A program made the translations under genes and the position numbers. A DNA stretch of 64,000 nt. Origin: Novosphingobium sediminis (GTDB lineage Bacteria; Pseudomonadota; Alphaproteobacteria; Sphingomonadales; Sphingomonadaceae). The notes beneath the pieces were generated by a model. It ran no database searches, was not told the origin of the DNA, and saw only the letters and a program-made list of their open reading frames with translations. This document shows, piece after piece, positions 23,473-34,957 of this stretch (position 1 is the first letter of the stretch; each line of letters begins with the position of its first letter). The stretch is from the NCBI RefSeq assembly GCF_007991615.1, contig NZ_BJYR01000013.1, positions 186,001-250,000 of the forward strand, written 5' to 3'.

Positions 23473-24999
23473 ATGTCTGCCAATATTGCCGAGATGGAAA
23501 AGCGCCGCGAGGCGGCTCGCATGGGGGGCGGCCAGCGCCGCATCGACGCCCAGCACGCCAAGGGCAAGCTCACCGCGCGCGAGCGGCTCGATATCCTGCT
23601 TGATGAGGGCAGCTTCGAGGAAATCGACGCCTACGTCGAACACAATTGCGTCGACTTCGGCATGCCCGAGCAGACCGTGCCGGGTGACGGCGTGGTGACC
23701 GGTTCGGGCACGATCAATGGCCGTCTGGTCTATGTGTTCAGCCAGGACTTCACCGTGTTCGGCGGCGCGGTTTCCGAACGCCACGCGATGAAGATCTGCA
23801 AGATCATGGACACCGCGCTGAAAGTCGGCGCGCCGGTCATCGGGATTAACGACAGCGGCGGCGCGCGCATTCAGGAGGGTGTGGCCAGCCTTGGCGGTTA
23901 TGCCGAGATCTTCCAGCGCAACGTGCTGGCTTCGGGCGTGGTGCCGCAGCTTTCGCTGATCATGGGCCCCTGCGCCGGCGGAGCGGTCTATTCGCCGGCG
24001 ATGACCGACTTCATCTTCATGGTGAAGGACAGCTCCTACATGTTCGTCACCGGGCCGGACGTCGTTAAGACGGTGACCAACGAGATCGTGACGCAGGAGG
24101 AACTGGGCGGCGCGGTGACGCATTCGACCAAGACCTCGGTGGCGGACCTTGCCTGCGAGAACGACATCGAGACGCTGCTCATGGCTCGCGAGTTCTTCGA
24201 TTACCTGCCGCTGACCAATCGTTCGGGCGTGCCTGAGCGGCCGACGTCTGACGCATGGGACCGGCTGGAATACAGCCTCGACACGATCATCCCGGCTTCG
24301 GCCAACCAGCCCTATGACATGCACGAGGTGATCACGAAGACGCTCGACGAGGGCGAGTTCTTCGAGATCCAGCCCAAGCATGCCGCGAACATCATCTGCG
24401 GGTTCGGACGGATCGAGGGCAAGACGGTAGGCGTCGTCGCCAACCAGCCGATGGTGCTGGCTGGCGTGCTCGACATCAATTCGTCGAAGAAGGCCGCGCG
24501 CTTCGTGCGCTTCTGCGATGCGTTCGAGATTCCGATCGTGACTTTCGTCGACGTGCCGGGCTTCCTGCCGGGCACTGCGCAGGAACTGGGCGGCATCATC
24601 AAGCACGGCGCGAAGCTGCTGTTCGCCTATGCCGAGGCGACCGTGCCCAAGATCACCGTGATCACGCGCAAGGCCTATGGCGGCGCCTATGACGTGATGG
24701 CTTCCAAGCACCTACGCGGCGACTTGAACTACGCCTGGCCGACCGCCGAAATCGCGGTGATGGGCGCGAAGGGCGCGGTGGAGATCATCTTCCGCGGGCT
24801 TTCGACCGAAGAGCAGGCGCAGAAGACCAAGGAATACGAGGACCGCTTCGCCAACCCGTTCGTGGCGGCAAGCAAGGGGTTCATCGACGAAGTGATACAC
24901 CCGCACTCGACGCGGCGGCGCATCGCGCTGGGGCTGCGCAAGCTGCGGAACAAGGCGCTCGAGAACCCGTGGAAGAAGCATGACAATATTCCGCTCTGA
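23473..24999 (+). CDS. pccB: propionyl-CoA carboxylase, beta (carboxyltransferase) subunit
   Basis: A 508-residue carboxyltransferase that moves CO2 from carboxybiotin to propionyl-CoA, giving methylmalonyl-CoA. It has two crotonase-fold halves: the N-terminal half shows [43 protein letters not shown] and the oxyanion block [13 protein letters not shown]; the C-terminal half shows [23 protein letters not shown] and [15 protein letters not shown]. The start at 23473 ([15 protein letters not shown]) fits family length; earlier starts lie in the operator. It heads the propionate operon and pairs with PccA encoded four genes later. Acetyl-CoA carboxylase activity is less likely given the context. 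Confidence 0.96.
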   Translation: MSANIAEMEKRREAARMGGGQRRIDAQHAKGKLTARERLDILLDEGSFEEIDAYVEHNCVDFGMPEQTVPGDGVVTGSGTINGRLVYVFSQDFTVFGGAVSERHAMKICKIMDTALKVGAPVIGINDSGGARIQEGVASLGGYAEIFQRNVLASGVVPQLSLIMGPCAGGAVYSPAMTDFIFMVKDSSYMFVTGPDVVKTVTNEIVTQEELGGAVTHSTKTSVADLACENDIETLLMAREFFDYLPLTNRSGVPERPTSDAWDRLEYSLDTIIPASANQPYDMHEVITKTLDEGEFFEIQPKHAANIICGFGRIEGKTVGVVANQPMVLAGVLDINSSKKAARFVRFCDAFEIPIVTFVDVPGFLPGTAQELGGIIKHGAKLLFAYAEATVPKITVITRKAYGGAYDVMASKHLRGDLNYAWPTAEIAVMGAKGAVEIIFRGLSTEEQAQKTKEYEDRFANPFVAASKGFIDEVIHPHSTRRRIALGLRKLRNKALENPWKKHDNIPL

Positions 25000-25024
25000 G
25001 CGGCGGCCTGAAGGACATTTCGAT

Positions 25025-26203
25025 ATGACTGACATCTTCATCGTTTCCGGCGCGCGGACCGCCATCGGCACCTTTGGCGGCAGCCTTGCCTCGTTCCGTC
25101 CGGCTGATCTGGGCACCATCGTGATCAAGGAAGCGATTGCCCGCGCTTGTCTGACGCCGGACAAGGTCGAGAACGTGGTGATCGGCACCGTCGTGCCAAC
25201 GCAGCCGAAGGACGCCTATGTCAGCCGCGTTGCGGCGGTGAACGCTGGCGTTCCGATCGAGAGCCCGGCGATGAACGTGAACCGGCTGTGCGGTTCGGGC
25301 CTGCAGGCCATCGTCTCGGCGGCGCAGGGCATTGCGCTGGGCGAGCAGCAGATCGCCATCGGCGGCGGCTGCGAGGTCATGTCGAACGCGCCGCATATGG
25401 TGCTGACGGCGCGCAACGGGCAGAAGATGGGCGATCAGGTGATGATGGACGCCATGCTCGGCGCGCTCCACGATCCGTTCGAGAACATCCACATGGGCGT
25501 GACGGCGGAGAACATCGCCGAGCGCCACCAGATCACGCGCGAAACACAGGACGCGCTGGCAGTGGAAAGCCACAAGCGCGCGGCAGCGGCGACGGCGGCG
25601 GGCTACTTCAAGGAGCAGATCGTTCCGGTCGAAGTAAAGACACGCAAGGGCGTGACCGTGTTCGATACCGACGAGCACTTCCGCGCCGATGCCAGCCTTG
25701 AGGGCATGGCGGGCCTCAAGCCGGTGTTCAAGAAGGATGGCACCGTCACCGCCGGCAATGCCAGCGGCATCAACGACGGCGCGGGCGCGGTCGTGCTGGC
25801 GAGCGGCGAAGCGGTGGCCGAGCATGGGCTGAAGCCGCTCGCGAAAATTTTGGCGTGGGGCCATGCCGGTGTTGAGCCGAACGTGATGGGCCTTGGCCCG
25901 GTCAAGGCCGTGCCAGTGGCGCTGAAGCGCGCGGGGCTGACGCTCGACCAGATCGACGTGATCGAGAGCAACGAGGCGTTCGCGGCGCAGGCCTGCGGCG
26001 TCGCCAAGGAACTGGGCTTCGATCCGGCCAAGACCAATCCGAACGGCTCGGGCATTTCACTGGGCCATCCCATCGGCGCGACGGGAGCGATCCTGACGAT
26101 CAAGACGGCCTACGAACTTCACCGCACCGGCGGGCAGTACGGCCTCATCACCATGTGCATCGGCGGCGGTCAGGGCATCGCCATGGTCATCGAGAGGGTC
26201 TGA
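25025..26203 (+). CDS. acetyl-CoA acetyltransferase (thiolase)
   Basis: A 392-residue thiolase that cleaves or condenses 3-ketoacyl-CoA. The acyl-accepting cysteine is Cys89 (NRLCGSGLQA), the general-base pair is His348 (GHPIGATGA) and Cys378 (TMCIGGGQG). The start at 25025 has AAGGACATTTCGAT upstream. Placed between pccB and the epimerase, it is likely to release propionyl-CoA from odd-chain or 2-methyl ketoacyl-CoA thioesters, or to make acetoacetyl-CoA; sequence alone does not choose. It is 25 bp from pccB and one base from the epimerase gene. Confidence 0.93.
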   Translation: MTDIFIVSGARTAIGTFGGSLASFRPADLGTIVIKEAIARACLTPDKVENVVIGTVVPTQPKDAYVSRVAAVNAGVPIESPAMNVNRLCGSGLQAIVSAAQGIALGEQQIAIGGGCEVMSNAPHMVLTARNGQKMGDQVMMDAMLGALHDPFENIHMGVTAENIAERHQITRETQDALAVESHKRAAAATAAGYFKEQIVPVEVKTRKGVTVFDTDEHFRADASLEGMAGLKPVFKKDGTVTAGNASGINDGAGAVVLASGEAVAEHGLKPLAKILAWGHAGVEPNVMGLGPVKAVPVALKRAGLTLDQIDVIESNEAFAAQACGVAKELGFDPAKTNPNGSGISLGHPIGATGAILTIKTAYELHRTGGQYGLITMCIGGGQGIAMVIERV

Positions 26204-26204
26204 T

Positions 26205-26648
26205 ATGAAGCTCGGTCGGCTCAATCACATCGGCGTCGCGACGCCTTCGATTGCGGACAGCATTGTCTTCTGGCGCGACGTGATGGGTGCGACGAAGATT
26301 CACGAACCGTTCGACCTGCCGGAGCAGGGGGTGAAGGTGTGCTTCGTCGATACGCCGGGGGCCGATGGCGCGCTGAATGGCACGCAGATCGAGCTGATCG
26401 AGCCGCTGCCGGGCAATGCCGGGATCGCCGCGTTCCTCGCCAAGAACCCCGCCGGGGGGCAGCACCACATGTGCTATGAAGTGCCCGATATTCACGCGGC
26501 CAAGGCGGCGTTCGAGGCACTGGGCAAGCGCGTGCTGGGCGAACCGCGCATCGGCGCGCACGGCACGCTGATCTTCTTCGTCCACCCCAAGGACATGGGC
26601 GGGGTGCTGACCGAGATCATGGAGACGCCGAAGGGCGATCACCACTGA
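26205..26648 (+). CDS. mce: methylmalonyl-CoA epimerase
   Basis: A 147-residue VOC-fold metalloenzyme that interconverts (S)- and (R)-methylmalonyl-CoA, needed because the carboxylase makes the S form and the mutase uses the R form. Metal-ligand blocks are LNHIGVATPSI near the N-terminus, QIELIEPLPGNAG, and GGQHHMCYEV in the second module, plus TLIFFVHPKDMGGVLTEIME at the end. It starts one base after the thiolase stop. It sits in the expected order before the mutase gene. Confidence 0.95.
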   Translation: MKLGRLNHIGVATPSIADSIVFWRDVMGATKIHEPFDLPEQGVKVCFVDTPGADGALNGTQIELIEPLPGNAGIAAFLAKNPAGGQHHMCYEVPDIHAAKAAFEALGKRVLGEPRIGAHGTLIFFVHPKDMGGVLTEIMETPKGDHH

Positions 26649-26661
26649 GGTTTGTGGGAAC

Positions 26662-26752
26662 CGTCACCCTGAACTTGTTTCAGGGTCCATCGTGCAACCG
26701 GGCACGGCGGTTCGAGTGGCGAAATGGATGCTGAAACAAGTTCAGCATGACG
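26662..26752. repeat. intergenic palindromic element inside the propionate operon
   Basis: Arms near 26662-26690 and 26724-26752 are imperfect reverse complements, with GAACTTGTTTCAG in the left arm and CTGAAACAAGTTC in the right. The same kind of palindrome is common in alphaproteobacterial intergenic regions. It stands between the epimerase and mutase genes. Confidence 0.8.
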
Positions 26753-26771
26753 ATCTTTTAGGAACGATCCG

Positions 26772-28916
<2,145 letters not shown>

Positions 28917-28929
28917 GGCGTTTTCTAGT

Positions 28930-29039
28930 CCCCCTCGCGCCTGCGGGAGGGGTTAGGGGTGGGCATTCCACCCGTGCAAATTTTACCATCGCTCGCGGAA
29001 GAAGGCCCACCCCCGGCCCCTCCCGCAAGCGGGAGGGGA
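28930..29039. repeat. intergenic palindromic element before pccA
   Basis: The left part (CTGCGGGAGGGGTTAGGGG followed by TGGGC) and the right part (GCCCACCCCCGGCCCCTCCC) are near reverse complements; the right end CCCTCCCGCAAGCGGGAGGG is itself a hairpin. It ends a few bases before the pccA start, so the GAGGGGAG of the repeat doubles as its Shine-Dalgarno. Confidence 0.8.
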
Positions 29040-29046
29040 GCAGTTG

Positions 29047-31068
29047 ATGTTCAAGAAAATCCTCATCGCCAACCGTGGCGAGATTGCATGCCGCGTGATC
29101 AAGACGGCGCGCCGGATGGGTATCCAGACCGTGGCGGTCTATTCGGACGCCGATGCGCGCGCGCCCTTCGTGAAGATGGCGGACGAGGCGGTGCATATCG
29201 GGCCTTCGCCGGCCGCGCAGTCCTACCTGATCGCGGACAAGATCATCGCGGCGTGCGAGCAGACGGGCGCCGAGGCGGTGCATCCTGGCTATGGCTTCCT
29301 TTCCGAGCGCACCTCGTTTGCCGAGGCGCTGGCGGCCAAGGGCATCGCGTTCATCGGGCCGCCCGTCGGCGCGATTGCCGCGATGGGTGACAAGATCGAA
29401 TCGAAGAAGCTGGCCAAGGCTGCGGGCGTCAACGTCGTCCCCGGCTTTGTGGGCGAGATCGAGGATACCGAGCACGCGGTGCGCATCTCGGACGAGATCG
29501 GCTATCCGGTGATGATGAAGGCCTCGGCCGGCGGCGGCGGTAAGGGCATGCGCCTGGCCTACTCCGAGAAGGACGTCCGCGAGGGCTTCGAGGCGGTGAA
29601 GCGCGAGGGGCTGAACTCGTTCGGCGATGACCGCGTGTTTATCGAGAAGTTCATCCTCAACCCGCGCCACATCGAGATCCAGATCCTCGGCGATCAGCAC
29701 GGCAACATCCTCTACCTCAACGAGCGCGAATGCTCGATCCAGCGCCGCCACCAGAAGGTGGTGGAGGAAGCGCCCTCGCCGTTCGTCACGCCGAAGATGC
29801 GCAAGGCGATGGGCGAGCAGTGCGTCGCGCTCAGCCGCGCGGTGGGCTATTATTCGGCGGGTACAGTGGAACTGATCGTCTCGGGCGCGGACCCGAGCGG
29901 CGAGAGCTTCTACTTCCTCGAAATGAACACCCGCCTGCAGGTGGAGCACCCTGTTACCGAAGCGATCACCGGCATCGACCTTGTCGAGCAGATGATCCGC
30001 GTGGCTGCCGGTGAGAAGCTGGCCTTCACGCAGGACGACATCGGGATCGACGGCTGGGCCATCGAGAATCGCGTCTATGCTGAAGATCCTTATCGCGGCT
30101 TCCTGCCCTCGACTGGCCGTCTGGTGCGCTATGATCCGCCGGTGGAAGGCTGGACCGACGACGGCGAGGCCAATGGTCGTCGCGGTGTCGGCGGCGTGCG
30201 CGTGGACGACGGCGTCTATGAAGGCGGCGAAGTCTCGATGTTCTACGATCCGATGATCGCCAAGCTGGTGACCTGGGGCGCGACGCGCGACGAGGCGGCG
30301 GACCGGCAGATCGAGGCGCTCGATGCGTTCGAGATCGAGGGGCTGGGCCACAACATCGATTTCGTCTCGGCGATCATGCAGCACCCGCGCTTCCGTTCGG
30401 GCGAGCTGACCACCGGGTTCATCGCCGAGGAATATCCGGACGGCTTCCACGGCGCAGCGACCTCTGACGAGACCAAGCGGTCGCTGGCGGCGCTGGCGGG
30501 CTTCCTTGCTACCGCGCGCTCTGACCGGGCGCGGCAGGTGGGCGGGCAGCTCGGCGAAACGCTCGATCCGCCGTCCGAATGGGCAGTGCGGATTGGCGAG
30601 ACGGACTTTGCCGTCTCGGTCGATGAGGAGGCGATCACCGTCGATGGCGACGAGATCGATCTCGCGCTTGAGTACACGCCGGGTGACCGCGTGGTGATGG
30701 CCGAAGTCGGCGGCAAGCCGCTGACAGTGAAGGTCAAGGCGCGCGCCACCGGCTTCACGCTGACGACGCGCGGGGCGAGCCACGACGTGCGCGTGCTGCC
30801 GGCGCGAATCGCCGGGCTGACGAAGCACATGATCGCCAAGGTCGCGCCCGACATGTCGAAGTACCTCGTCTGCCCGATGCCCGGGCTGCTCGTGGCGCTG
30901 CATGTCGGCGTGGGCGATACGGTGGAGGCGGGCCAGCCGCTCGCCGTGGTCGAGGCGATGAAGATGGAAAACATCCTGCGCGCCGAAAAGGCGGGCAAGG
31001 TGAAGGCGGTGAACGCGGCGCAGGGCGAAAGCCTTGCGGTGGATGCGATCATCCTTGAAATGGAGTAG
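29047..31068 (+). CDS. pccA: propionyl-CoA carboxylase, biotin carboxylase/biotin carrier subunit
   Basis: A 673-residue multidomain subunit. Residues 1-450 are the ATP-grasp biotin carboxylase (KILIANRGEIACRVIKTARR, KASAGGGGKGMRL, ECSIQRRHQKVVEEAPS, FLEMNTRLQVEHPVTE). A linker (BT) domain follows, and the C-terminal biotinyl domain has EAMKMEN with biotinylated Lys639, 34 residues from the end. It loads CO2 on biotin for PccB. ATG 29047 is preceded by GAGGGGAGCAGTTG; the TTG one codon earlier is unlikely. The partner gene pccB lies 4 kb upstream in the same operon rather than adjacent. Confidence 0.97.
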   Translation: MFKKILIANRGEIACRVIKTARRMGIQTVAVYSDADARAPFVKMADEAVHIGPSPAAQSYLIADKIIAACEQTGAEAVHPGYGFLSERTSFAEALAAKGIAFIGPPVGAIAAMGDKIESKKLAKAAGVNVVPGFVGEIEDTEHAVRISDEIGYPVMMKASAGGGGKGMRLAYSEKDVREGFEAVKREGLNSFGDDRVFIEKFILNPRHIEIQILGDQHGNILYLNERECSIQRRHQKVVEEAPSPFVTPKMRKAMGEQCVALSRAVGYYSAGTVELIVSGADPSGESFYFLEMNTRLQVEHPVTEAITGIDLVEQMIRVAAGEKLAFTQDDIGIDGWAIENRVYAEDPYRGFLPSTGRLVRYDPPVEGWTDDGEANGRRGVGGVRVDDGVYEGGEVSMFYDPMIAKLVTWGATRDEAADRQIEALDAFEIEGLGHNIDFVSAIMQHPRFRSGELTTGFIAEEYPDGFHGAATSDETKRSLAALAGFLATARSDRARQVGGQLGETLDPPSEWAVRIGETDFAVSVDEEAITVDGDEIDLALEYTPGDRVVMAEVGGKPLTVKVKARATGFTLTTRGASHDVRVLPARIAGLTKHMIAKVAPDMSKYLVCPMPGLLVALHVGVGDTVEAGQPLAVVEAMKMENILRAEKAGKVKAVNAAQGESLAVDAIILEME

Positions 31069-31119
31069 AAGCCCGGCTGATGCAGGGGCTCACTTTCCTG
31101 CATGGGCAAGTGGGTGAGG

Positions 31120-31148
31120 TTGACGTTTACGTAAGCGCCACTTATGCG
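31120..31148 (+). promoter_or_regulatory. candidate sigma-70-type promoter of etfBA
   Basis: TTGACG (31120-31125) and TATGCG (31143-31148) are separated by 17 bases and lie 32 bases before the etfB ATG. This would let etfBA be transcribed independently of the propionate operon. Confidence 0.45.
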
Positions 31149-31179
31149 CGCGCCATCGATTTGAGAAAGGCCTGACACG

Positions 31180-31926
31180 ATGAAAGCCCTGGTCTGCGTG
31201 AAGCGGGTGATCGACTACAACGTGAAGCCGCGCGTGAAGGCGGATGGCACGGGGGTTGACCTCGCCAACGTCAAGATGAGCATGAACCCCTTCGACGAAA
31301 TCGCGGTCGAGGAAGCCATTCGCCTGAAGGAAAAGGGCGTGGTCACCGAGATCGTGGCGGTTTCGGTCGGGCCGGCCAAGGCGCAGGAAACGCTGCGCAC
31401 CGCGCTCGCCATGGGTGCGGACCGCGCGATCCTCGTCGTCAGCGACGACGAAGTGGAGCCGCTGGCGGTTGCCAAGATCGTCAAGGCGATTGCCGACGAG
31501 GAACAGCCGGGCCTCATCATCACCGGGAAGCAGGCGATCGACGACGACGCCAACCAGGTCGGCCAGATGGTCGCCGCGCTGCTGGGCCGTCCGCAGGGCA
31601 CTTTCGCCAACGAAGTCGCCGTGGAAGGTGACAGCATCGTCGTGAAGCGCGAGATCGACGGCGGTCTGGAAACGGTGAAGCTGGCGCTGCCCGCCATCGT
31701 CACCACCGACCTGCGCCTCAACGAGCCGCGCTACGCCTCGCTGCCCAACATCATGAAGGCGAAGTCCAAGCCGCTCGCGACCAAGGCGCCGGCTGACTAC
31801 GGCGTCGATATCGCGGCGCGCCTCAAGACCCTCAAGGTCACCGAACCTCCGGTGCGCAGCGCGGGCATCAAGGTGCCTGACGTCGATGCGCTGGTCGCCA
31901 AGCTCAAGGAAATGGGAGTCGCCTGA
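31180..31926 (+). CDS. etfB: electron transfer flavoprotein, beta subunit
   Basis: A 248-residue subunit of the heterodimeric flavoprotein that takes electrons from acyl-CoA dehydrogenases. Typical segments are [41 protein letters not shown], and the AMP-binding/recognition region [21 protein letters not shown] with [18 protein letters not shown]. It starts 111 bp after pccA, probably from its own promoter, and overlaps etfA in TGATG. Its proximity to the propionate genes fits shared use in fatty and branched acid oxidation. Confidence 0.97.
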   Translation: MKALVCVKRVIDYNVKPRVKADGTGVDLANVKMSMNPFDEIAVEEAIRLKEKGVVTEIVAVSVGPAKAQETLRTALAMGADRAILVVSDDEVEPLAVAKIVKAIADEEQPGLIITGKQAIDDDANQVGQMVAALLGRPQGTFANEVAVEGDSIVVKREIDGGLETVKLALPAIVTTDLRLNEPRYASLPNIMKAKSKPLATKAPADYGVDIAARLKTLKVTEPPVRSAGIKVPDVDALVAKLKEMGVA

Positions 31927-32858
31927 TGTCCAAGACACTCGTTTGGGTCGAACACGACAACGCGTCGGTCAAGGACGCTACCCTCGCCGTCGTGACCGCT
32001 GCCGCGCAGATGGGCGAAGTGACCGCGCTGGTCGCGGGCTCGGGCTGTGATGCCGCTGCGGCTGCCGCCGCGCAGATCGCCGGCGTCGCCAAGGTGCTCA
32101 AGGCCGATGACGCGGCTTATGCCAATGCGCTGGCTGAAAACGTCGCGCCGCTCGTCGCCGGCCTGATGGCTGACTATGACGCGTTCGTCGCGCCTGCCAC
32201 CACCACCGGCAAGAACATCGCGCCGCGCGTCGCCGCGCTGCTCGACGTGATGCAGGTTTCGGACATCCTTTCGGTCGAAGGCCCCAAGACCTTTACCCGT
32301 CCGATCTACGCCGGCAACGCGATCGCTACGGTCGAATCTACCGATGCCAAGATCGTCGTCACCGTGCGCGGTACGGCCTTCGCCAAGGCGGAAGCCACGG
32401 GCGGTTCGGCGGCTGTCGAAGCTGTCGGCGGTGCGGGCGATGCCGGTCTTTCGGCGTTCATGGGTTCGGAAATCGCCAAGAGCGAGCGTCCGGAACTGAC
32501 CTCGGCCAAGATTATCGTCTCGGGCGGCCGCGCGCTGAAGGATGCGGAAACCTTCCAGAGCGTGATCACTCCGCTGGCGGACAAGCTGGGTGCCGGCATC
32601 GGCGCCTCGCGCGCTGCGGTTGACGCGGGCTATGTGCCCAACGACTACCAGGTCGGCCAGACCGGCAAGATCGTGGCGCCGGAAGTCTACATCGCAGTCG
32701 GCATCTCGGGCGCGATCCAGCATCTGGCTGGCATGAAGGATTCCAAGACCATCATCGCCATCAACAAGGACGAAGACGCCCCGATCTTCCAGGTCGCGGA
32801 CATCGGCCTCGTCGGCGATCTGTTCACGCTGGTGCCGGAACTGACCGGCAAGCTCTGA
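31926..32858 (+). CDS. etfA: electron transfer flavoprotein, alpha subunit
   Basis: A 310-residue FAD-binding partner of EtfB. The C-terminal FAD domain is diagnostic: [42 protein letters not shown], and [41 protein letters not shown] (in pieces along residues 255-300). The N-terminal part is the usual less conserved domain. It passes electrons to ETF-quinone oxidoreductase, not encoded here. A strong terminator follows 22 bases later. Confidence 0.97.
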   Translation: MSKTLVWVEHDNASVKDATLAVVTAAAQMGEVTALVAGSGCDAAAAAAAQIAGVAKVLKADDAAYANALAENVAPLVAGLMADYDAFVAPATTTGKNIAPRVAALLDVMQVSDILSVEGPKTFTRPIYAGNAIATVESTDAKIVVTVRGTAFAKAEATGGSAAVEAVGGAGDAGLSAFMGSEIAKSERPELTSAKIIVSGGRALKDAETFQSVITPLADKLGAGIGASRAAVDAGYVPNDYQVGQTGKIVAPEVYIAVGISGAIQHLAGMKDSKTIIAINKDEDAPIFQVADIGLVGDLFTLVPELTGKL

Positions 32859-32880
32859 GCTTGGCTTTTACAGACAACGG

Positions 32881-32908
32881 AAAGGCCCTGCTTCGGCGGG
32901 GCCTTTTT
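32881..32908. terminator. Rho-independent terminator of etfBA
   Basis: AAAGGCCCTGC and GCGGGGCCTTT form an 11-bp stem with a TTCG tetraloop and one G-U pair, followed by a T-rich tail. The A-rich 5' side makes it usable from both strands, also serving the convergent GNAT gene. Confidence 0.9.
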
Positions 32909-32924
32909 GTTTTGGGCGCTGCGC

Positions 32925-33392
32925 CTAAAGCTCAAGCGTCAAACACTGGCTGAAGTCATCGACCACATAGTCGGCAAAGCCATCGCAGTTTTCGAAACCG
33001 TACTTGCGGTAGAGCGCGACTGCCGGGGCGAAAGCGTCGGTGCGGCCGGTTTCGAGGCTCACGCGCGCATAGCCGCGCCCGCGCGCCACGCCGAGCAGGT
33101 GCTGGAGCATGGCTTCGCCTGCGCCCTTGCCGCGCCATTCGGGGGCGGCGCGCATGGATTTGAGTTCGCCATGGGTATCATCGAGGTGCTTGATGGCCCC
33201 GATCGCCGCGAGTGCACCCTCCACGTGGGCGGTGAAGAAGGTGACGCCGGGCTGGCGCAGCTTTTCGAGCGGCAAGGCATGGACTTTGCAGGCCGGGCTT
33301 TCGGCGTGCATGCCGGAGAGATGCAGCGCGATCAGGGCGCGCACGTCCTCGCCGGAAAGATCGTCCTCGGTGATGGTCAATCCGCCTGTCAT
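32925..33392 (-). CDS. GNAT-family N-acetyltransferase
   Basis: A 155-residue acetyltransferase. The acetyl-CoA pyrophosphate loop is in [20 protein letters not shown] (R/Q-x-x-G-x-G/A type), preceded by the beta-strand [20 protein letters not shown] and followed by [28 protein letters not shown]. The end, [19 protein letters not shown], gives a family look of YitI/GNAT putative acetyltransferases. The substrate, a small molecule or a protein amine, cannot be told. It is divergent from the isoaspartyl peptidase gene by 47 bp. Confidence 0.9.
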   Translation of the reverse strand: MTGGLTITEDDLSGEDVRALIALHLSGMHAESPACKVHALPLEKLRQPGVTFFTAHVEGALAAIGAIKHLDDTHGELKSMRAAPEWRGKGAGEAMLQHLLGVARGRGYARVSLETGRTDAFAPAVALYRKYGFENCDGFADYVVDDFSQCLTLEL

Positions 33393-33439
33393 GGGTGCTC
33401 CGACTGGTCTTGGTGCAATGATCTGCTATCGCGAGCGGC

Positions 33440-34375
33440 ATGACCGAGACAAGTGAAAGCCGCTGGGCCATCGCCATCCATGGCGGGGCCGGATCGATGA
33501 CACCCGAGACGATGGACGGGGCCGCCGTTGCCGCGCACGAAGCGGCGCTGGTCGTTGCGCTCGATGCTGGGCGGGTCGTGCTCGCAGCAGGCGGCTCTGC
33601 GCTGGATGCGGTCTGCGCGGCGGTGAAGGAACTGGAGGACGATCCACACTTCAACGCCGGACGCGGGGCGGTGTTCACCTATCACGGCACGAACGAACTC
33701 GATGCGGCGGTGATGGATGGGGCCACGCGCGGGGCGGGAGCCGTCTGCGGGGTGACGCACACGCGCAATCCGGTGAATCTGGCGCGTACGGTCATGGAGC
33801 AAAGTCCGCACGTGTTCCTGAGCGGCGTGGGCGCTGAGGAATTTGCGCGCGAACAGGGGGTGGAAATGGTCGATCCCGACTGGTTCGCAACCGAGCCGCG
33901 CTGGGCGCAGTTGCAGGAACTCAAGGCGAAGAAGCTCGGTTGGTTCGATGCGGGGCTGAAGTATGGCACTGTCGGCGCGGTGGCGGTGGATACCGCAGGC
34001 CATGTCGCGGCGGCAACCTCGACCGGCGGGCTGACGGGCAAGCGCTGGGGCCGGATCGGGGATTCGCCGCTGATCGGCGCGGGGACCTATGCCGATGACC
34101 GCGCGGCGGCGGTGAGCTGCACCGGCTCGGGCGAGCAGTTCATCCGCGCCGCAGTCTCGCACGAAATCTGCGCGCGGATGCGCCTTGGCGGCGAAGGGGC
34201 GCAGGCGGCCACCGAAGCCGTGCTCGCCGAAGTCGGCGACATGGGCGGCGTTGGCGGCGTGATCTATGCGACGCCGGGCGGCGAGACCGGATTTGCCTTC
34301 ACCACGCCGGGGATGTTTCGCGGCCGGGCAGACAGCGAAGGCCTGCGCGAAGTGGGGATTTTTGGCGAGAGTTAG
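33440..34375 (+). CDS. isoaspartyl peptidase / plant-type L-asparaginase
   Basis: A 311-residue Ntn-hydrolase that is made as a precursor and cuts itself before a threonine. N-terminal blocks are AIHGGAGSM and DPHFNAGRGAVFTYHG. The autocleavage site is in LKYGTVGAVAVDTAGHVAAATSTGGLTGKRWGRIGDSPLIGAGTYAD (in parts), with the new N-terminal nucleophile being the Thr of GTVGAVA. It hydrolyses beta-aspartyl dipeptides and asparagine. Length is typical of IaaA. The ATG is close to the divergent GNAT gene; a promoter must lie within about 50 bp. A palindromic repeat follows. Confidence 0.94.
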   Translation: MTETSESRWAIAIHGGAGSMTPETMDGAAVAAHEAALVVALDAGRVVLAAGGSALDAVCAAVKELEDDPHFNAGRGAVFTYHGTNELDAAVMDGATRGAGAVCGVTHTRNPVNLARTVMEQSPHVFLSGVGAEEFAREQGVEMVDPDWFATEPRWAQLQELKAKKLGWFDAGLKYGTVGAVAVDTAGHVAAATSTGGLTGKRWGRIGDSPLIGAGTYADDRAAAVSCTGSGEQFIRAAVSHEICARMRLGGEGAQAATEAVLAEVGDMGGVGGVIYATPGGETGFAFTTPGMFRGRADSEGLREVGIFGES

Positions 34376-34422
34376 GCGGCGTAGGCGAGGGCGGGTGACG
34401 GTTAGCGCCCAAATTCCCCCAC

Positions 34423-34502
34423 TCGTCATTGCGAGCGTAGCGAAGCAATCCAGAGCCGCGCAGAACCGCCCTGGATTGCTTCGCTACGCTCGCAATGACG
34501 AA
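34423..34502. repeat. palindromic intergenic element, copy 2
   Basis: Same sequence family as 15292-15372: the arms carry CATTGCGAGCGTAGCGAAGC and its reverse complement around a 13-base centre. One arm has a C for T near the centre, so the pairing is slightly imperfect. It lies after the isoaspartyl peptidase gene. Confidence 0.85.
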
Positions 34503-34631
34503 GCAAGGAAGCACGAGGTGACCCGGCAATATCTAACGGCTGCTCACGCCCAGTTCCGGACGTTAGACTGCGATGCAAACATCGGCTAACAAAATGCTCC
34601 GCGAGCGACGCTAGGGTATCGAGAAGACAGA

Positions 34632-34814
34632 ATGAAAATCGGCGTCTGCTGCTTCTGCTCAAAGCCTGTTGATGAGGTCGGTCTCGACCCCTGCACGCTT
34701 TCGATAGCTACAAACGGTGAGGGCTCTCAGTCGTGGCCATGCCATGGTGAATGCTACGTGGAGCGCCTTGGCGATCTCCCGTATGGCCGTGAGTTATTCG
34801 AAAACGAGGACTAA
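34632..34814 (+). CDS. small Cys-rich hypothetical protein (60 aa)
   Basis: A 60-residue acidic protein with a CCFC pair near the N-terminus, a further Cys at DPCTLS and a Cys-His-x-x-Cys motif (PCHGECY), an arrangement able to bind zinc. GAGAAGA lies six to twelve bases before the ATG. Codon use is less GC-rich than the flanks and it sits beside a dispersed palindrome, so acquisition is possible. I recall similar short proteins annotated only as hypothetical. It may be a small zinc-ribbon regulator or an immunity-like factor; neither is shown. Confidence 0.6.
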   Translation: MKIGVCCFCSKPVDEVGLDPCTLSIATNGEGSQSWPCHGECYVERLGDLPYGRELFENED

Positions 34815-34957
34815 CTCGCCCATCCTACGAATGGCGGCTTACCACCAATTCCAGACATCATGGCTCATCAAATCGCTACGGAGAGGGCGGTTGGAGAGGT
34901 GGCGGCTTCCCACCCGATACCGCTCGCCCCGCCAGTCGCTGACCCTTTCCCCGCCGC

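Noticed and set aside
26649..26771. A cobalamin riboswitch before the B12-dependent mutase gene.
   Set aside because: The gap is only about 120 bases and is filled by a dispersed palindrome; no B12-box-like sequence was seen.
28930..29039. The repeated palindromes could be read as a short CRISPR-like array.
   Set aside because: There are only two arms, in inverse orientation, with no regularly spaced spacers and no cas genes.
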